Of a stretch of 32,391 nt of DNA, positions 1-7,506 are shown in pieces. A model generated the notes under the pieces. It worked only from the letters and a program-made list of their open reading frames with translations. It ran no database searches and was not told where the DNA came from. The position numbers were made by a program, and so were the translations under genes. The stretch spans positions 1-32,391 of the forward strand of contig JASKKX010000016.1 of NCBI GenBank assembly GCA_030153935.1. The letters run 5' to 3'. The stretch's first letter is position 1. Every line of letters begins with the position of its first letter. This stretch comes from Verrucomicrobiota bacterium. Lineage in GTDB: Bacteria > Verrucomicrobiota > Kiritimatiellia > Kiritimatiellales > Tichowtungiaceae.

Positions 1-93
1 CAGGCCCACGGGCTGAAACAGAAATGCCATTTAATACGGCTAATAAATACTCTTTACCCGGAACTGTTCGACCAAGCAGGCCCCCGCAGATAA
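1..93 (+). CDS. C-terminal end of an unidentified protein (partial)
   Basis: Frame 1 is open from the first base of the window to a TAA stop at 91-93, giving about 30 residues that end in a protein-like stretch, LINTLYPELFDQAGPRR. The rest of the gene lies left of the window. I do not recognise a family. The reading rests only on an open frame, a plausible amino-acid mix and the + strand gene that follows 70 bases later, so it may be chance. Confidence 0.3.
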   Translation, partial: QAHGLKQKCHLIRLINTLYPELFDQAGPRR

Positions 94-163
94 CCCAGGC
101 AATTACTGTTCAAAAATGTCTAAAAGCGCGGCAGGAGTTGCAAAATCGGCATAAAGATGCATA

Positions 164-1657
164 ATGAAAGGAATGAATGTTCTTCTGATCTATCCTAAGT
201 TTCCGGATACGTTCTGGAGTTTCAAGCATGCGCTTGAGTTCGTAGGCAAGCGGGCCTCTCTGCCGCCGCTGGGACTGCTGACCGTTGCAGCGATGCTGCC
301 GCCGGAATGGTCGACGCGCCTGGTGGACATGAATGTGCAGAGTCTCACAGATCAGGATCTGGCCTGGGCAGACTGCGCGTTTATCAGCGCGATGATCATC
401 CAGCGCGATCCCGCCCGGCAGGTGGCTGACCGGTGCAGGAAGGCAGATCTGCTGGTTATTGCCGGCGGACCGCTGTTTACCGATGAAAATGAACATGAAC
501 AGTTCGAAAGTGTAGATCATTTTATATTGAACGAGGGCGAGCTGACACTTCCGCCGTTCCTCGAAGATCTCAAAAAGGGCAGTCCGAAACGGATCTATTC
601 CTCTGACCGGTTTGCAGACCTGCAGCAAACGCCGCCGCCCCGCTGGGAACTGCTCAATTTCAAACGCTATGCCTCCATGAGCATTCAGTTTTCGCGCGGC
701 TGCCCGTTTAACTGCGATTTCTGCAATATCACGGCCCTGCTCGGCCACCAGGTGCGTATAAAAACCTCAGCGCAAATCATCACCGAACTCGACAATCTCT
801 GCGACCTGGGATGGCGCAATGAAATTTTCTTTGTCGACGACAACTTCATCGGCAACAAACAATTCCTGAAAACCGATCTCCTGCCTGCTCTGATCGCCTG
901 GCGAAAACACAGACCCGGCATCGTCTTTTTCACGGAAGCGTCCATTAACCTAGCCGATGACAAGCCTCTGATGAAGATGATGGTTGACGCGGGATTCAAT
1001 AAGGTTTTTATCGGCATTGAAACCCCGGATGAAAACTGCCTGACCGAATGCAGCAAAGTCCAGAACAGGACCCGCAATCTTGTCGAAGACGTGAAGTGCA
1101 TCCAGCGGGCGGGGCTGCAGGTGCAGGGCGGCTTTATCGTCGGCTTCGATCACGACCAACCCTCCATCTTCCAGCGGCAAATTGATTTTATCCAGAAGAG
1201 CGGTATCGTGACGGCCATGGTCGGTCTGCTGCAGGCCCCTGCCGGAACACGGCTTTACGAACGCATGAAGAAGGAGAACCGTCTTTGCTCAGACTCCTCA
1301 GGGGATAATGTGGACGGGACGACCAACATTATTCCGGCAATGAACCGGAAAACGCTGCAGGCAGGATACCGGCAGATTCTGGATTATATTTATTCTCCAG
1401 CTCCTTATTACCAGCGAATTAAAACCTTTCTCCGCGAGTACAAGCCGCCGCGAATACGGAGAAAAATTGAATTTTACCATATTCTTGCGCTCGTGCGTTC
1501 ATTCTACCGGCTCGGCATTGTGGGGAAAGAACGTTCCCACTATTGGAACCTCCTGGTGTGGGCCCAGTTCCACCGTCCCCGGCTTTTTGCCGATGCCGTC
1601 ATTCTGGCTATCTACGGCTACCACTTCCGCAAGATCTGCGAACAGCATGTCGTGTAA
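164..1657 (+). CDS. B12-binding radical SAM protein with C-terminal DUF4070-like region
   Basis: A 497-residue cytoplasmic iron-sulfur enzyme. Residues 4-140 form a cobalamin-binding (Rossmann-like) domain beginning NVLLIYPKFPDTFW and containing LLVIAGGPLFT. The radical SAM core follows, with the cluster-binding CxxxCxxC motif at Cys180, Cys184 and Cys187 (RGCPFNCDFCN). The C-terminal third resembles DUF4070, including the LQAPAGTRLYERM segment. Members of this superfamily reduce S-adenosylmethionine to a 5'-deoxyadenosyl radical, and B12-dependent ones are often methyltransferases, including the hopanoid C-2 and C-3 methylases. The substrate cannot be read from the sequence and no hopanoid genes are nearby. 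No strong ribosome binding site precedes the ATG at 164; a second in-frame ATG at 173 is possible. The family is secure, the function open. Confidence 0.9.
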   Translation: MKGMNVLLIYPKFPDTFWSFKHALEFVGKRASLPPLGLLTVAAMLPPEWSTRLVDMNVQSLTDQDLAWADCAFISAMIIQRDPARQVADRCRKADLLVIAGGPLFTDENEHEQFESVDHFILNEGELTLPPFLEDLKKGSPKRIYSSDRFADLQQTPPPRWELLNFKRYASMSIQFSRGCPFNCDFCNITALLGHQVRIKTSAQIITELDNLCDLGWRNEIFFVDDNFIGNKQFLKTDLLPALIAWRKHRPGIVFFTEASINLADDKPLMKMMVDAGFNKVFIGIETPDENCLTECSKVQNRTRNLVEDVKCIQRAGLQVQGGFIVGFDHDQPSIFQRQIDFIQKSGIVTAMVGLLQAPAGTRLYERMKKENRLCSDSSGDNVDGTTNIIPAMNRKTLQAGYRQILDYIYSPAPYYQRIKTFLREYKPPRIRRKIEFYHILALVRSFYRLGIVGKERSHYWNLLVWAQFHRPRLFADAVILAIYGYHFRKICEQHVV

Positions 1658-1730
1658 GGAAAGGACAGAGAGTATCTGTGGACATTCGCTATCCGAGTGT
1701 CGATAATCAGACAACAAGGAGAAATGAACT

Positions 1731-2267
1731 ATGAAAAAATTACTGATCATACTGACGGGTACACTGATCGTGACCGGAGCCATGGCTCAAACCAAACCGT
1801 TCAACCTCAGTCTTGTTCCGGACGTCGCCGTTTATGACCGGAACGAACGGATCGAAGGTCTGACCCTCAGCATCTGGGGCGAAAACCCGCAGACATCGCT
1901 GGCTTTGGGAGTTGTGAACGGAACCTCGGGTCAGAGCGCCGGCCTGAGCCTGGCGCTCATCCTCAACTATGCCGACAGTTACAAAGGGGTACAGTGGGCG
2001 CCGATCAACTATACGGCAGATGACTTTCTCGGATGGCAGCTCGGTCTCGTAAACTATACCGGAGGCTTCATGAAAGGCCTGCAGACCGGCTGGGTAAACG
2101 GCGCAGACCATTTGACCGGATTACAGTTCGGATTCGTCAACTATGCAAAGACAGCAGAAAGCGGAGTACAGATCGGGCTGATAAACATTATTTCCGACAA
2201 CCAGTGGTTCAGTGAAATGCCTGACGAACTGGCTCCCGGAATGATTTTCGTCAACTGGAGTTTCTAG
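1731..2267 (+). CDS. Secreted surface-repeat protein, LA_2272-like
   Basis: A 178-residue protein with a clear signal peptide: MKK, a hydrophobic core at residues 4-15, and likely cleavage after GAMA near residue 19. The mature part is built of short repeats of the type (L/I)xxVNY/G followed by GxQxGxVN, for example GWQLGLVNY, GLQTGWVNG, GLQFGFVNY and GVQIGLINI, spaced about 18-20 residues apart. This resembles the LA_2272 surface-repeat family of spirochaetes and other Gram-negatives, likely beta-rich and exported to the periplasm or outer membrane. No function is known. It ends VNWSF, an aromatic terminus reminiscent of outer-membrane proteins. The ATG at 1731 is supported by an AAGGAG site at 1716-1721. 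It lies 73 bases after the radical SAM gene and may be co-transcribed with it. Confidence 0.8.
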   Translation: MKKLLIILTGTLIVTGAMAQTKPFNLSLVPDVAVYDRNERIEGLTLSIWGENPQTSLALGVVNGTSGQSAGLSLALILNYADSYKGVQWAPINYTADDFLGWQLGLVNYTGGFMKGLQTGWVNGADHLTGLQFGFVNYAKTAESGVQIGLINIISDNQWFSEMPDELAPGMIFVNWSF

Positions 2268-2297
2268 CCCGCATTTCTCACCGATATGGGTGATAAG

Positions 2298-2359
2298 AAG
2301 AGAACCGTTTTGTTTATTGTGTTTTGCCGGCAGCGAATACCTTACAAAACGGTTTTCTT
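2298..2359 (+). terminator. Long inverted repeat, probable terminator of the repeat-protein gene
   Basis: The arms at 2298-2313 and 2344-2359 are complementary over 15 of 16 bases, both containing AACCGTTTTGT or its complement. The loop is about 30 bases. The 3' arm carries the T-rich GGTTTTCTT, which would give a partial U tract. It lies 30 bases after the stop at 2267, where a terminator is expected. It also abuts the transposase remnant that starts at about 2361, so it could instead be part of that element's end. Confidence 0.4.
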
Positions 2360-2360
2360 A

Positions 2361-2812
2361 TGGCGACAAAGTTACAGGATTTGAGTTTCAAGGGGTGGGC
2401 TCACACAAGGTAGTTGCGGATTTCGGGGCCGGTGACGTGTCAAGCGATGGCGGCGGTCGAAGACGCGCCGCGGGGTCGCCAATGCCGAAGTCCTTCCCGG
2501 CAGGCAGAACCCGCGGTTTATCGTGACGGGCCGGTCGGCGAAACATGCTGTGGAACCGCCGAACTCTGCGAGGTCGGCTGCTGTGCAGGCGGCGACAGGG
2601 GAAACCGCACCAAAGAACTGCAGCTCGGCTGCTTGCCGATCGCACCGGCACCCACACTCTTCGAGCCAACCAGTTGCGTGTCCGGGGCTCTCGGCCATCA
2701 CTTGCAGGCTGAGTTTGCCATCACGCGCGAACAGATCGGAAAACTCAGCAGTGCGTAAAACTAAAGTGTGCTGCTGACCCCGGCACCGGCTGCGGGCGAC
2801 GCGATAAATCAT
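2361..2812 (+). pseudogene. IS1380-family transposase remnant, frameshifted and internally deleted
   Basis: No intact reading frame spans this stretch, but fragments of an IS1380-type transposase are readable in order across changing + frames. An N-terminal piece reads FEFQGVGSHKVVADF followed by DVSSDGGG (about 2380-2460). A middle piece reads NPRFIVTG (about 2508-2531). NRTKELQLG follows (about 2602-2629), then after a frame change LLADRTGTHTLRANQLRV (about 2629-2682), and a last piece containing QAEFAITREQIGK near 2705-2745. These match the family's N-terminal SSDGG region, the RFVVTNL segment, the ENxIKExQL-DRTS-ANQ(L/V)R block and the C-terminal LLKIG region, from memory of the family. 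About 450 bases remain of a gene usually about 1.3 kb, so the central catalytic part is deleted. No terminal repeats were recognised. Confidence 0.7.
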
Positions 2813-2870
2813 TTTTCAGTGGAAACAGTGGTGAAGTATCTTTCCCTTTTCTGTACACTTCAGATCGGCA

Positions 2871-3362
2871 ATGAAACCGATTGCATTTCAAACGACATGG
2901 GGAAGGATCGCGCTGACGCTGGATGACAGCGAAAGGGCTGTTGAACTTGCCCTGCCCGCACTGAAAACGCCGCCGCGCGAACCGTTCCGGGCAAAAGATT
3001 CCAGGGATTGGAAAACTGCCTCGGAATTTTTCCGATGGCTGGAAGAAAAGTTTCCACCCATTGGAAACCCGAACGGCACAGTGTTTCAGCAGGCCGTCTG
3101 GAATGCGTTGAAAAAGATTCCTTGCGGACAGACACGCACCTACGGAGAGATCGCCACGACCGTTGGAAAGCCAAAAGCCGTGCGCGCCGTCGGTTCGGCC
3201 TGCGGAGCGAATCCGCTGCCGGTTTTCATTCCCTGTCATCGGGTCACCGCCAAAAACGGTCCCGGCGGATTCAGCAGCGGACTGCCGTGGAAGAAACTGC
3301 TGCTGGATGCAGAAGCCTCTACCAAAGGTAAAAGTCCCGCTATCTGCACAGTTTCTTTGTGA
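2871..3362 (+). CDS. ogt: Methylated-DNA--protein-cysteine S-methyltransferase
   Basis: A 163-residue DNA repair protein that transfers the alkyl group from O6-alkylguanine (and O4-alkylthymine) to its own cysteine in a single-turnover reaction. The active-site motif PCHRV is present with acceptor Cys122, preceded by the DNA-binding helix-turn-helix segment around QTRTYGEIA and the [13 protein letters not shown] loop. A short N-terminal domain of about 65 residues precedes it, as in Ogt/MGMT proteins of this size. No Ada-type regulatory domain is fused. The start at 2871 lacks a good Shine-Dalgarno site, but no better in-frame start precedes it. The gene sits between two decayed genes and its last 23 bases overlap the end of the convergent wrbA remnant. 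The family call is secure. Confidence 0.93.
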   Translation: MKPIAFQTTWGRIALTLDDSERAVELALPALKTPPREPFRAKDSRDWKTASEFFRWLEEKFPPIGNPNGTVFQQAVWNALKKIPCGQTRTYGEIATTVGKPKAVRAVGSACGANPLPVFIPCHRVTAKNGPGGFSSGLPWKKLLLDAEASTKGKSPAICTVSL

Positions 3363-3951
3363 TTTCCTCCCCATGCGATCCCTGGGAACGGACGATTGCC
3401 AATTCATTTTCGCTGGGTTGCCGCACCGTCTCCACCGGCCCCGGAGTCGTTGCCCCATAGGGAGAACCGCCGGTTTTCATCCATATTAAGCAGGCGCTGT
3501 TCGGAGTAAGGAACCCCGACAACAATCATTCTCTGATGAAACCGGGTTGTGTGAAAACTCTGGATGGTTGTTTCCTGACCGCCGCGCTGTGTGGCAGTAC
3601 TCACAAAAACACTGCCGCCTTTCCCGACAAGGGCTCCCGACAACCCCAACTGGGTGGTTGGGTCCAGAAAGTTACGCAGTTGTGAGCACATGGTCCCGAA
3701 ACGGATCGGTGTCCCGAAAATGACAGCATCCGCTTTTTTAAAATTTCCGATCTCGCAACAGGAATGTGGGCAAAACTTTGTCTTGCTGCTTTTGCGTCGC
3801 TTTTTTCGAGAGCGTCCTCCGGCATCAGGTCGGGCACCTGCAGCAACTGCACTTCGCAGTCATCCACATTTTTCACTCCCTCTGCAACGGCTTCGGCCAG
3901 CTGATAAACATGCCCATACATACTGTAGAATACCACTTGTACTTTTATCAT
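3340..3951 (-). pseudogene. wrbA: NAD(P)H:quinone oxidoreductase WrbA, broken by two frameshifts
   Basis: The three reading-frame segments together make one complete WrbA flavodoxin-fold protein of about 200 residues. Segment 1 (3951 to about 3740) starts MIKVQVVFYSMYGHVY, with the FMN phosphate-binding loop. Segment 2 (about 3735 to 3480) carries [20 protein letters not shown] and the long GGQETTI region. Segment 3 (about 3475 to 3340) carries GGSPYGATT and [15 protein letters not shown]. The first shift falls at a run of six T on the + strand (3734-3739), the second near the short T run at 3475-3478. Intact WrbA is a tetrameric FMN enzyme reducing quinones by two electrons. Both lesions lie at homopolymers, so sequencing error is a real alternative to true gene decay. 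Confidence 0.85.
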
Positions 3952-4125
3952 GTTTAATCCCCTTGTTTTGACTCTGTGTAATGAATGTTATCCCCCTGTG
4001 ACCGAAAAATCAATCTTTCCTCCCCTTCGGAACCGCGTTCATAAGATGACTGTTAAAAACGAGACCTGTTCCATTTCCCATTATTTCCTGTTCTTAACCG
4101 TACACTTATACGTAAGCTTAGCCGT

Positions 4126-4194
4126 TCCGGAGAAAATACCTCCGGAGGAACAGCAGATCAGGACGGATCGATGAAAATACAGGAGCCGGAGTGA
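4126..4194 (+). promoter_or_regulatory. Possible leader with small hairpin and seven-codon mini-ORF
   Basis: A perfect 7-bp inverted repeat, TCCGGAG at 4126-4132 and CTCCGGA at 4140-4146 with a seven-base loop, lies upstream of the ferredoxin gene. It is followed by a mini-ORF, ATG at 4171 to TGA at 4192-4194 (MKIQEPE), whose stop overlaps the ATG of the ferredoxin as TGATG. This could allow translational coupling, but such small patterns arise easily by chance. Confidence 0.2.
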
Positions 4195-4484
4195 TGAAAA
4201 AAAGTATAACGCCTTATGTGTGCCATATTTTTATCTGCACAAATATCCGGGAGAATAATCCGGAGAAACCGGGTTGCGGTACCCGCGGAACCGAGTCGAT
4301 GAAAACGCAAATCAAGGAAATGGTCGAGACTCGCGGCTGGAAAGGCCGGGTGCGCGTTTCAACCACCGGGTGCATGGGGCTCTGTTCACAGGGGCCGAAT
4401 ATCCTCATTCATCCCCAGGGGATTCATTATTCGGAGGTAACCGGAGAGGATCTCCCCGTTATTCTCGATGCCATTAAGCTGTAA
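4194..4484 (+). CDS. Thioredoxin-like [2Fe-2S] ferredoxin domain protein
   Basis: A 96-residue soluble protein of the thioredoxin-fold [2Fe-2S] ferredoxin family, related to the NuoE C-terminal domain. The four likely cluster ligands are Cys15 (FICTN), Cys28 (PGCGTRG), Cys60 and Cys64 (TTGCMGLCSQGP); an extra Cys10 lies nearby. Such stand-alone proteins carry electrons, but the partner is unknown. The ATG at 4194 is preferred because AGGAG at 4181-4185 is 8 bases away; a GTG at 4191 directly before it could also serve. It is followed after 10 bases by the glutamate symporter gene, so the two probably share a transcript, though no functional link is known. Confidence 0.85.
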   Translation: MKKSITPYVCHIFICTNIRENNPEKPGCGTRGTESMKTQIKEMVETRGWKGRVRVSTTGCMGLCSQGPNILIHPQGIHYSEVTGEDLPVILDAIKL

Positions 4485-4494
4485 GGAGTATCCC

Positions 4495-5847
4495 ATGTTG
4501 TCTTTTGTCTGTCTTGCCGTCCTGCTGGGCCTGGGGTACTGGCTGCGCCGGAAACTTGTTTTTATGCAGCGGCTTTATCTGCCGGCATCGGTCATTGCCG
4601 GACTGCTCGGGCTGATTCTGATTCAAGGCTTCAAAGCGGCAGAAGGGCCTCTGCCGGCGGAATGGACGACAGGATGGGTCAAGCTGCCGGGAATTCTTAT
4701 TAATGTGGTATTCGCCTGTCTATTCCTCGGGGTGAATATTCCGGGGGTCTCCAAGGTGTGGAAAAGCGCCAGTCGCCAGCTGGCCTATGGTCAGATCGTG
4801 GCGTGGGGACAGTACGTGGTCGGCATTGGCCTCGTTCTCTTTCTGCTGGGGCCCGTCTTTCATCTAAACCCCCTTTTCGGTGCAGTACTGCCGGTCGGTT
4901 TCGAGGGTGGGCACGGCACGGCGGGCGGGCTTGGTCCGGTCTTTGATGAACTCGGCTGGCCCGCCGGCAGGGATTTTGCTCTCGCCAGCGCCACAGGCGG
5001 CATTATCAGCGCGATTATTGTCGGCATGGGGCTGGTCAACTGGGCGGTGCGCAAAGGCTATGTGTTGGAAAAAAGACCGCCGCACGAAAATATTGAAGAA
5101 GAGGACTGGACCGGAAGCATTCCAAAAGGTGCACGCCCGAAGGCGGGACATCTGACGGTATCGAGCGATGTGATTGAATCCCTCAGCCTGCACCTCGTTT
5201 TCGTTGCCGCCGCCATTCTTATCGGAATCGGTTTCAAAGAACTGCTGGTTTTACTGGAAGGGATTGTCCCGGTCCTGGCCAAACACAATCTGCTCAGCAG
5301 TTTTCCGCTCTTTCCACTCTGTATGCTGGGGGGGCTGTTCGTTCAGCTTTTTGGCGACCGGTTTGATCCGAATGACCATATTGATCACGGACTGACACGC
5401 CGCATCCAGAATACCGCGCTTGATTTTCTTGTCGTCGCAGCCATCGCCACGATTCGGCTTGATGTCGTTGCAGCCGGCTGGCTGCCGCTGGTGATTCTGA
5501 TTGCAGTCGGCATTCTTTGGAATGTTTTCTGTGTGCTGGTGATCGCACGCCGTGTTTTCCAAAACGCCTGGTTCGAGCGCAGTATTGCAGAGATGGGTCA
5601 GTCAATGGGCGTAACCGCCACCGGACTGCTTCTGCTGCGTGTGGTTGACCCGGACTATAAAACCCCCGCTGCCGAAGCCTTTGCCTGCAAACAGCTGCTC
5701 CATGAGCCGTTTATGGGCGGAGGACTCTGGACCGGCATGGCCATTCCGCTGATCGCAGCCTATGGCGCCCTGCCCATTTTCGGGATCGCCTGTGCCGCGG
5801 TGCTGATCTGGGCTGTTCTCCTGGCTATCATGGCATGCAGAGCCTGA
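4495..5847 (+). CDS. gltS: Sodium/glutamate symporter, GltS (ESS) family
   Basis: A 450-residue integral membrane protein with about ten or more hydrophobic segments, taking up glutamate together with Na+. It carries the family's two inverted-repeat halves: the first has the glycine-rich GFEGGHGTAGGLGPVF re-entrant region, the second the matching IAEMGQSMGVTATGLLLLR region. A charged loop (about residues 187-225, with EKRPPHENIEEEDW) separates the halves. The start at 4495 is set by AAGGAG at 4484-4489 and an ATG six bases later; the open frame extends further upstream but overlaps the ferredoxin gene. E. coli GltS is about 400 residues, so this one is slightly longer. The family is secure; substrate specificity for glutamate is inferred. 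A strong terminator follows. Confidence 0.88.
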   Translation: MLSFVCLAVLLGLGYWLRRKLVFMQRLYLPASVIAGLLGLILIQGFKAAEGPLPAEWTTGWVKLPGILINVVFACLFLGVNIPGVSKVWKSASRQLAYGQIVAWGQYVVGIGLVLFLLGPVFHLNPLFGAVLPVGFEGGHGTAGGLGPVFDELGWPAGRDFALASATGGIISAIIVGMGLVNWAVRKGYVLEKRPPHENIEEEDWTGSIPKGARPKAGHLTVSSDVIESLSLHLVFVAAAILIGIGFKELLVLLEGIVPVLAKHNLLSSFPLFPLCMLGGLFVQLFGDRFDPNDHIDHGLTRRIQNTALDFLVVAAIATIRLDVVAAGWLPLVILIAVGILWNVFCVLVIARRVFQNAWFERSIAEMGQSMGVTATGLLLLRVVDPDYKTPAAEAFACKQLLHEPFMGGGLWTGMAIPLIAAYGALPIFGIACAAVLIWAVLLAIMACRA

Positions 5848-5864
5848 TACCCGCCGTCGGAAAC

Positions 5865-5892
5865 ATCCAGTGGATTACTGGATCATTTTTTT
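5865..5892 (+). terminator. Rho-independent terminator of the ferredoxin-gltS unit
   Basis: A perfect 7-bp stem, ATCCAGT at 5865-5871 with ACTGGAT at 5877-5883 and a five-base loop, is followed two bases later by seven T (5886-5892). It stands 18 bases after the gltS stop and overlaps the 3' end of the convergent gene ending at 5875. Confidence 0.7.
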
Positions 5893-6723
5893 AGTGGCCT
5901 TGATCAGGCTTTTCCAGAGCTCTTCCTTCGTTTTGCATTTCAGAAGCAGATCGCGCGCTGCTTTGGTCGAAAAGCTCTGCGTCAAGCCGGATAAAAGCTT
6001 TAGATAGAAGGCACTCGAAGCTGTAGGAATGACCATGTAAAAGAAAATTTTCGAAAGCCTGTCATCAGGCGCTCCGAACTTGACACCTTTTTTGCTGATG
6101 CCGAGTGTAAGTGTCATTCCTCCGCCTTCGACCCCGCGGACATGCGGAAAGGCCATCCCGTGTTCCACTGCAGTGGACACGATGGCCTCGCGGCGCAGGG
6201 CCGCATCATGCAGATCGGAACAGTCTTCAATATAGCCTTCGGCACGGAGGGTCTCACACATTTCGAGGAGGACGTCTTCTTTCGTCGTCCCTTTCAGGCT
6301 GGGAATCATCAGTTCCGGAGCAGAAAACCGCTCGATCCCGCGTTTAACGGGATCGCCCCAGCGGCGGCGCGGAGAACGGCGGGTGAGCGGCACGTCGGGA
6401 AAATAGAGAATCCGGGTGCAGTTCGGACAGCGATTGAGTTCATCGCCGGCATGAATGCTGTTGATTAATGTTTTGGTCAGCGCATAGCCGCAGCCGGAAC
6501 AGTTGCTTCCAGTGATGGGGACAATGGCCTCAATGTTTTTCTGCAGCAGCCGGTTGAAGTGATTTTTCAAATCCGGGGCGAGTTCATCGGTCAGCGTTTT
6601 AATATTTTTATCCAGCTGCTGGAGGTGCTGGGACGGCATGGAAGCCTGCTGCTGTGCACGTGCCGCAACCAGATCCTGCAACTGAATCAGATGTTTAATC
6701 GTATGTCTTTCTTTGCGAACCAT
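5875..6723 (-). CDS. Zinc-ribbon / PTS EIIA (PtsN-like) fusion protein
   Basis: A 282-residue cytoplasmic protein with two parts. The N-terminal part (1-70) is a predicted helical, coiled-coil-like segment (HLQQLDKNIKTLTDEL) leading to a C4 zinc ribbon with Cys75, Cys78, Cys99 and Cys102 (SNCSGCGY and NRCPNCTRILYFP), like the zf-RING_7/CdsZ proteins common in this lineage. The C-terminal part (about 135-282) is a fructose/nitrogen-type EIIA domain with the phosphorylatable histidine His194 in MAFPHVRG. EIIA domains receive phosphate from HPr; PtsN-type ones regulate rather than transport. No EIIB, EIIC or HPr gene lies in the window, so a regulatory role is more likely than sugar transport. 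It follows thrH after 34 bases, probably in one operon. The domains are clear; the role is inferred. Confidence 0.85.
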   Translation of the reverse strand: MVRKERHTIKHLIQLQDLVAARAQQQASMPSQHLQQLDKNIKTLTDELAPDLKNHFNRLLQKNIEAIVPITGSNCSGCGYALTKTLINSIHAGDELNRCPNCTRILYFPDVPLTRRSPRRRWGDPVKRGIERFSAPELMIPSLKGTTKEDVLLEMCETLRAEGYIEDCSDLHDAALRREAIVSTAVEHGMAFPHVRGVEGGGMTLTLGISKKGVKFGAPDDRLSKIFFYMVIPTASSAFYLKLLSGLTQSFSTKAARDLLLKCKTKEELWKSLIKATKKMIQ

Positions 6724-6757
6724 AGCGGTTTCTCCTTTTTAAAATTCTGGTTTAAAT

Positions 6758-7360
6758 TCAGACCTCTGCGGTGACAAAAGCGTTGTACAGTTCTTCATAG
6801 GAATTTGTCACCGGAAACTGCGGAAACTCGTCAATCACATTCTGCGGCGGACGGAAAAGGATGCCCGCATCCGCTTCGGCGAGCATGGAGGTGTCGTTAT
6901 AGGAATCCCCGGCCGCGATTACTTTGAAGTTCAAACGATGCAGCGCTTTGACTGCCTCGCGCTTCTGGTCCGGCAAACGAAGATGATAATCCGTCACACA
7001 ACCGTCCCCGTCAATTTCGAGACAGTGGCACCATAGTGTCGGGTAGCCGAGCTGTTTCATAAGCGGGGCGGCGAAGTCGTAGAACGTATCGGAAAGAATG
7101 ATGATCTGAAATTTCTCGCGCAACCGGTTCAGGATATCATGCGCACCGGGCAGCGGGCCCATGCCTGCGATCACTTTCTGGATATCGGCCAACTTCAAGC
7201 CGTGTTCATTCAGAATGGTGAGGCGCTGACGCATCAGCACGTTATAGTCCGGAACATCGCGGGTTGTGGCACGCAGCGCATCGATTCCAGTGTGCTCTGC
7301 CACGCTAATCCAAATCTCCGGAACCAGTACTCCTTCTAAATCTAAGCAGGCGATCCGCAT
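6758..7360 (-). CDS. thrH: Phosphoserine phosphatase / homoserine phosphotransferase ThrH
   Basis: A 200-residue haloacid-dehalogenase enzyme that removes phosphate from phosphoserine and can transfer it to homoserine, linking serine and threonine synthesis. It matches the Pseudomonas ThrH type closely from the start: CLDLEGVLVPEIWI contains the nucleophile Asp6 of the HAD motif I, ILSDTFYDF is motif II with its serine/threonine region, and AAGDSYNDTSML is the metal-binding motif. The GILFRPPQNVIDEFPQFP region near the C-terminus is also typical of ThrH. AAGGAG stands four bases before the ATG. A promoter-like sequence lies just upstream and the zinc-ribbon/EIIA gene follows after 34 bases. 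Length is normal. Confidence 0.93.
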   Translation of the reverse strand: MRIACLDLEGVLVPEIWISVAEHTGIDALRATTRDVPDYNVLMRQRLTILNEHGLKLADIQKVIAGMGPLPGAHDILNRLREKFQIIILSDTFYDFAAPLMKQLGYPTLWCHCLEIDGDGCVTDYHLRLPDQKREAVKALHRLNFKVIAAGDSYNDTSMLAEADAGILFRPPQNVIDEFPQFPVTNSYEELYNAFVTAEV

Positions 7361-7390
7361 GAAACTCCTTTCGGTCTCGTAAAGCGCCTC

Positions 7391-7418
7391 ATTTTAAATT
7401 CCCATTTAGTTATGGCAA
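7391..7418 (-). promoter_or_regulatory. Sigma-70-type promoter for thrH
   Basis: Reading the minus strand, TTGCCA (7418-7413, five of six bases of the -35 consensus) is followed after 16 bases by TAAAAT (7396-7391, five of six of the -10 consensus). The start of transcription would fall near 7384, giving a leader of about 24 bases before the thrH ATG at 7360. It lies in the divergent gap with the helicase gene. Confidence 0.55.
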
Positions 7419-7506
7419 AATAATACGGAAACCTTTTTAATTTAAGTCTCCTTCGGAAACCGCTGGTGAGCGGCCGAAATTAAACTGAAAAACTGAAATC
7501 GAGTCT

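Noticed and set aside
164-1657. Naming the radical SAM gene as hopanoid methylase (HpnP or HpnR)
   Set aside because: Architecture is similar, but many B12-radical SAM proteins share it and there are no hopanoid genes in the window.
2372-2812. 146-codon open frame on the - strand
   Set aside because: Antisense to the transposase remnant; the meaningful fragments lie on the + strand.
3950-4174. 74-codon open frame on the + strand
   Set aside because: No homology, no ribosome binding site, and uneven composition; the stretch looks like a non-coding leader.
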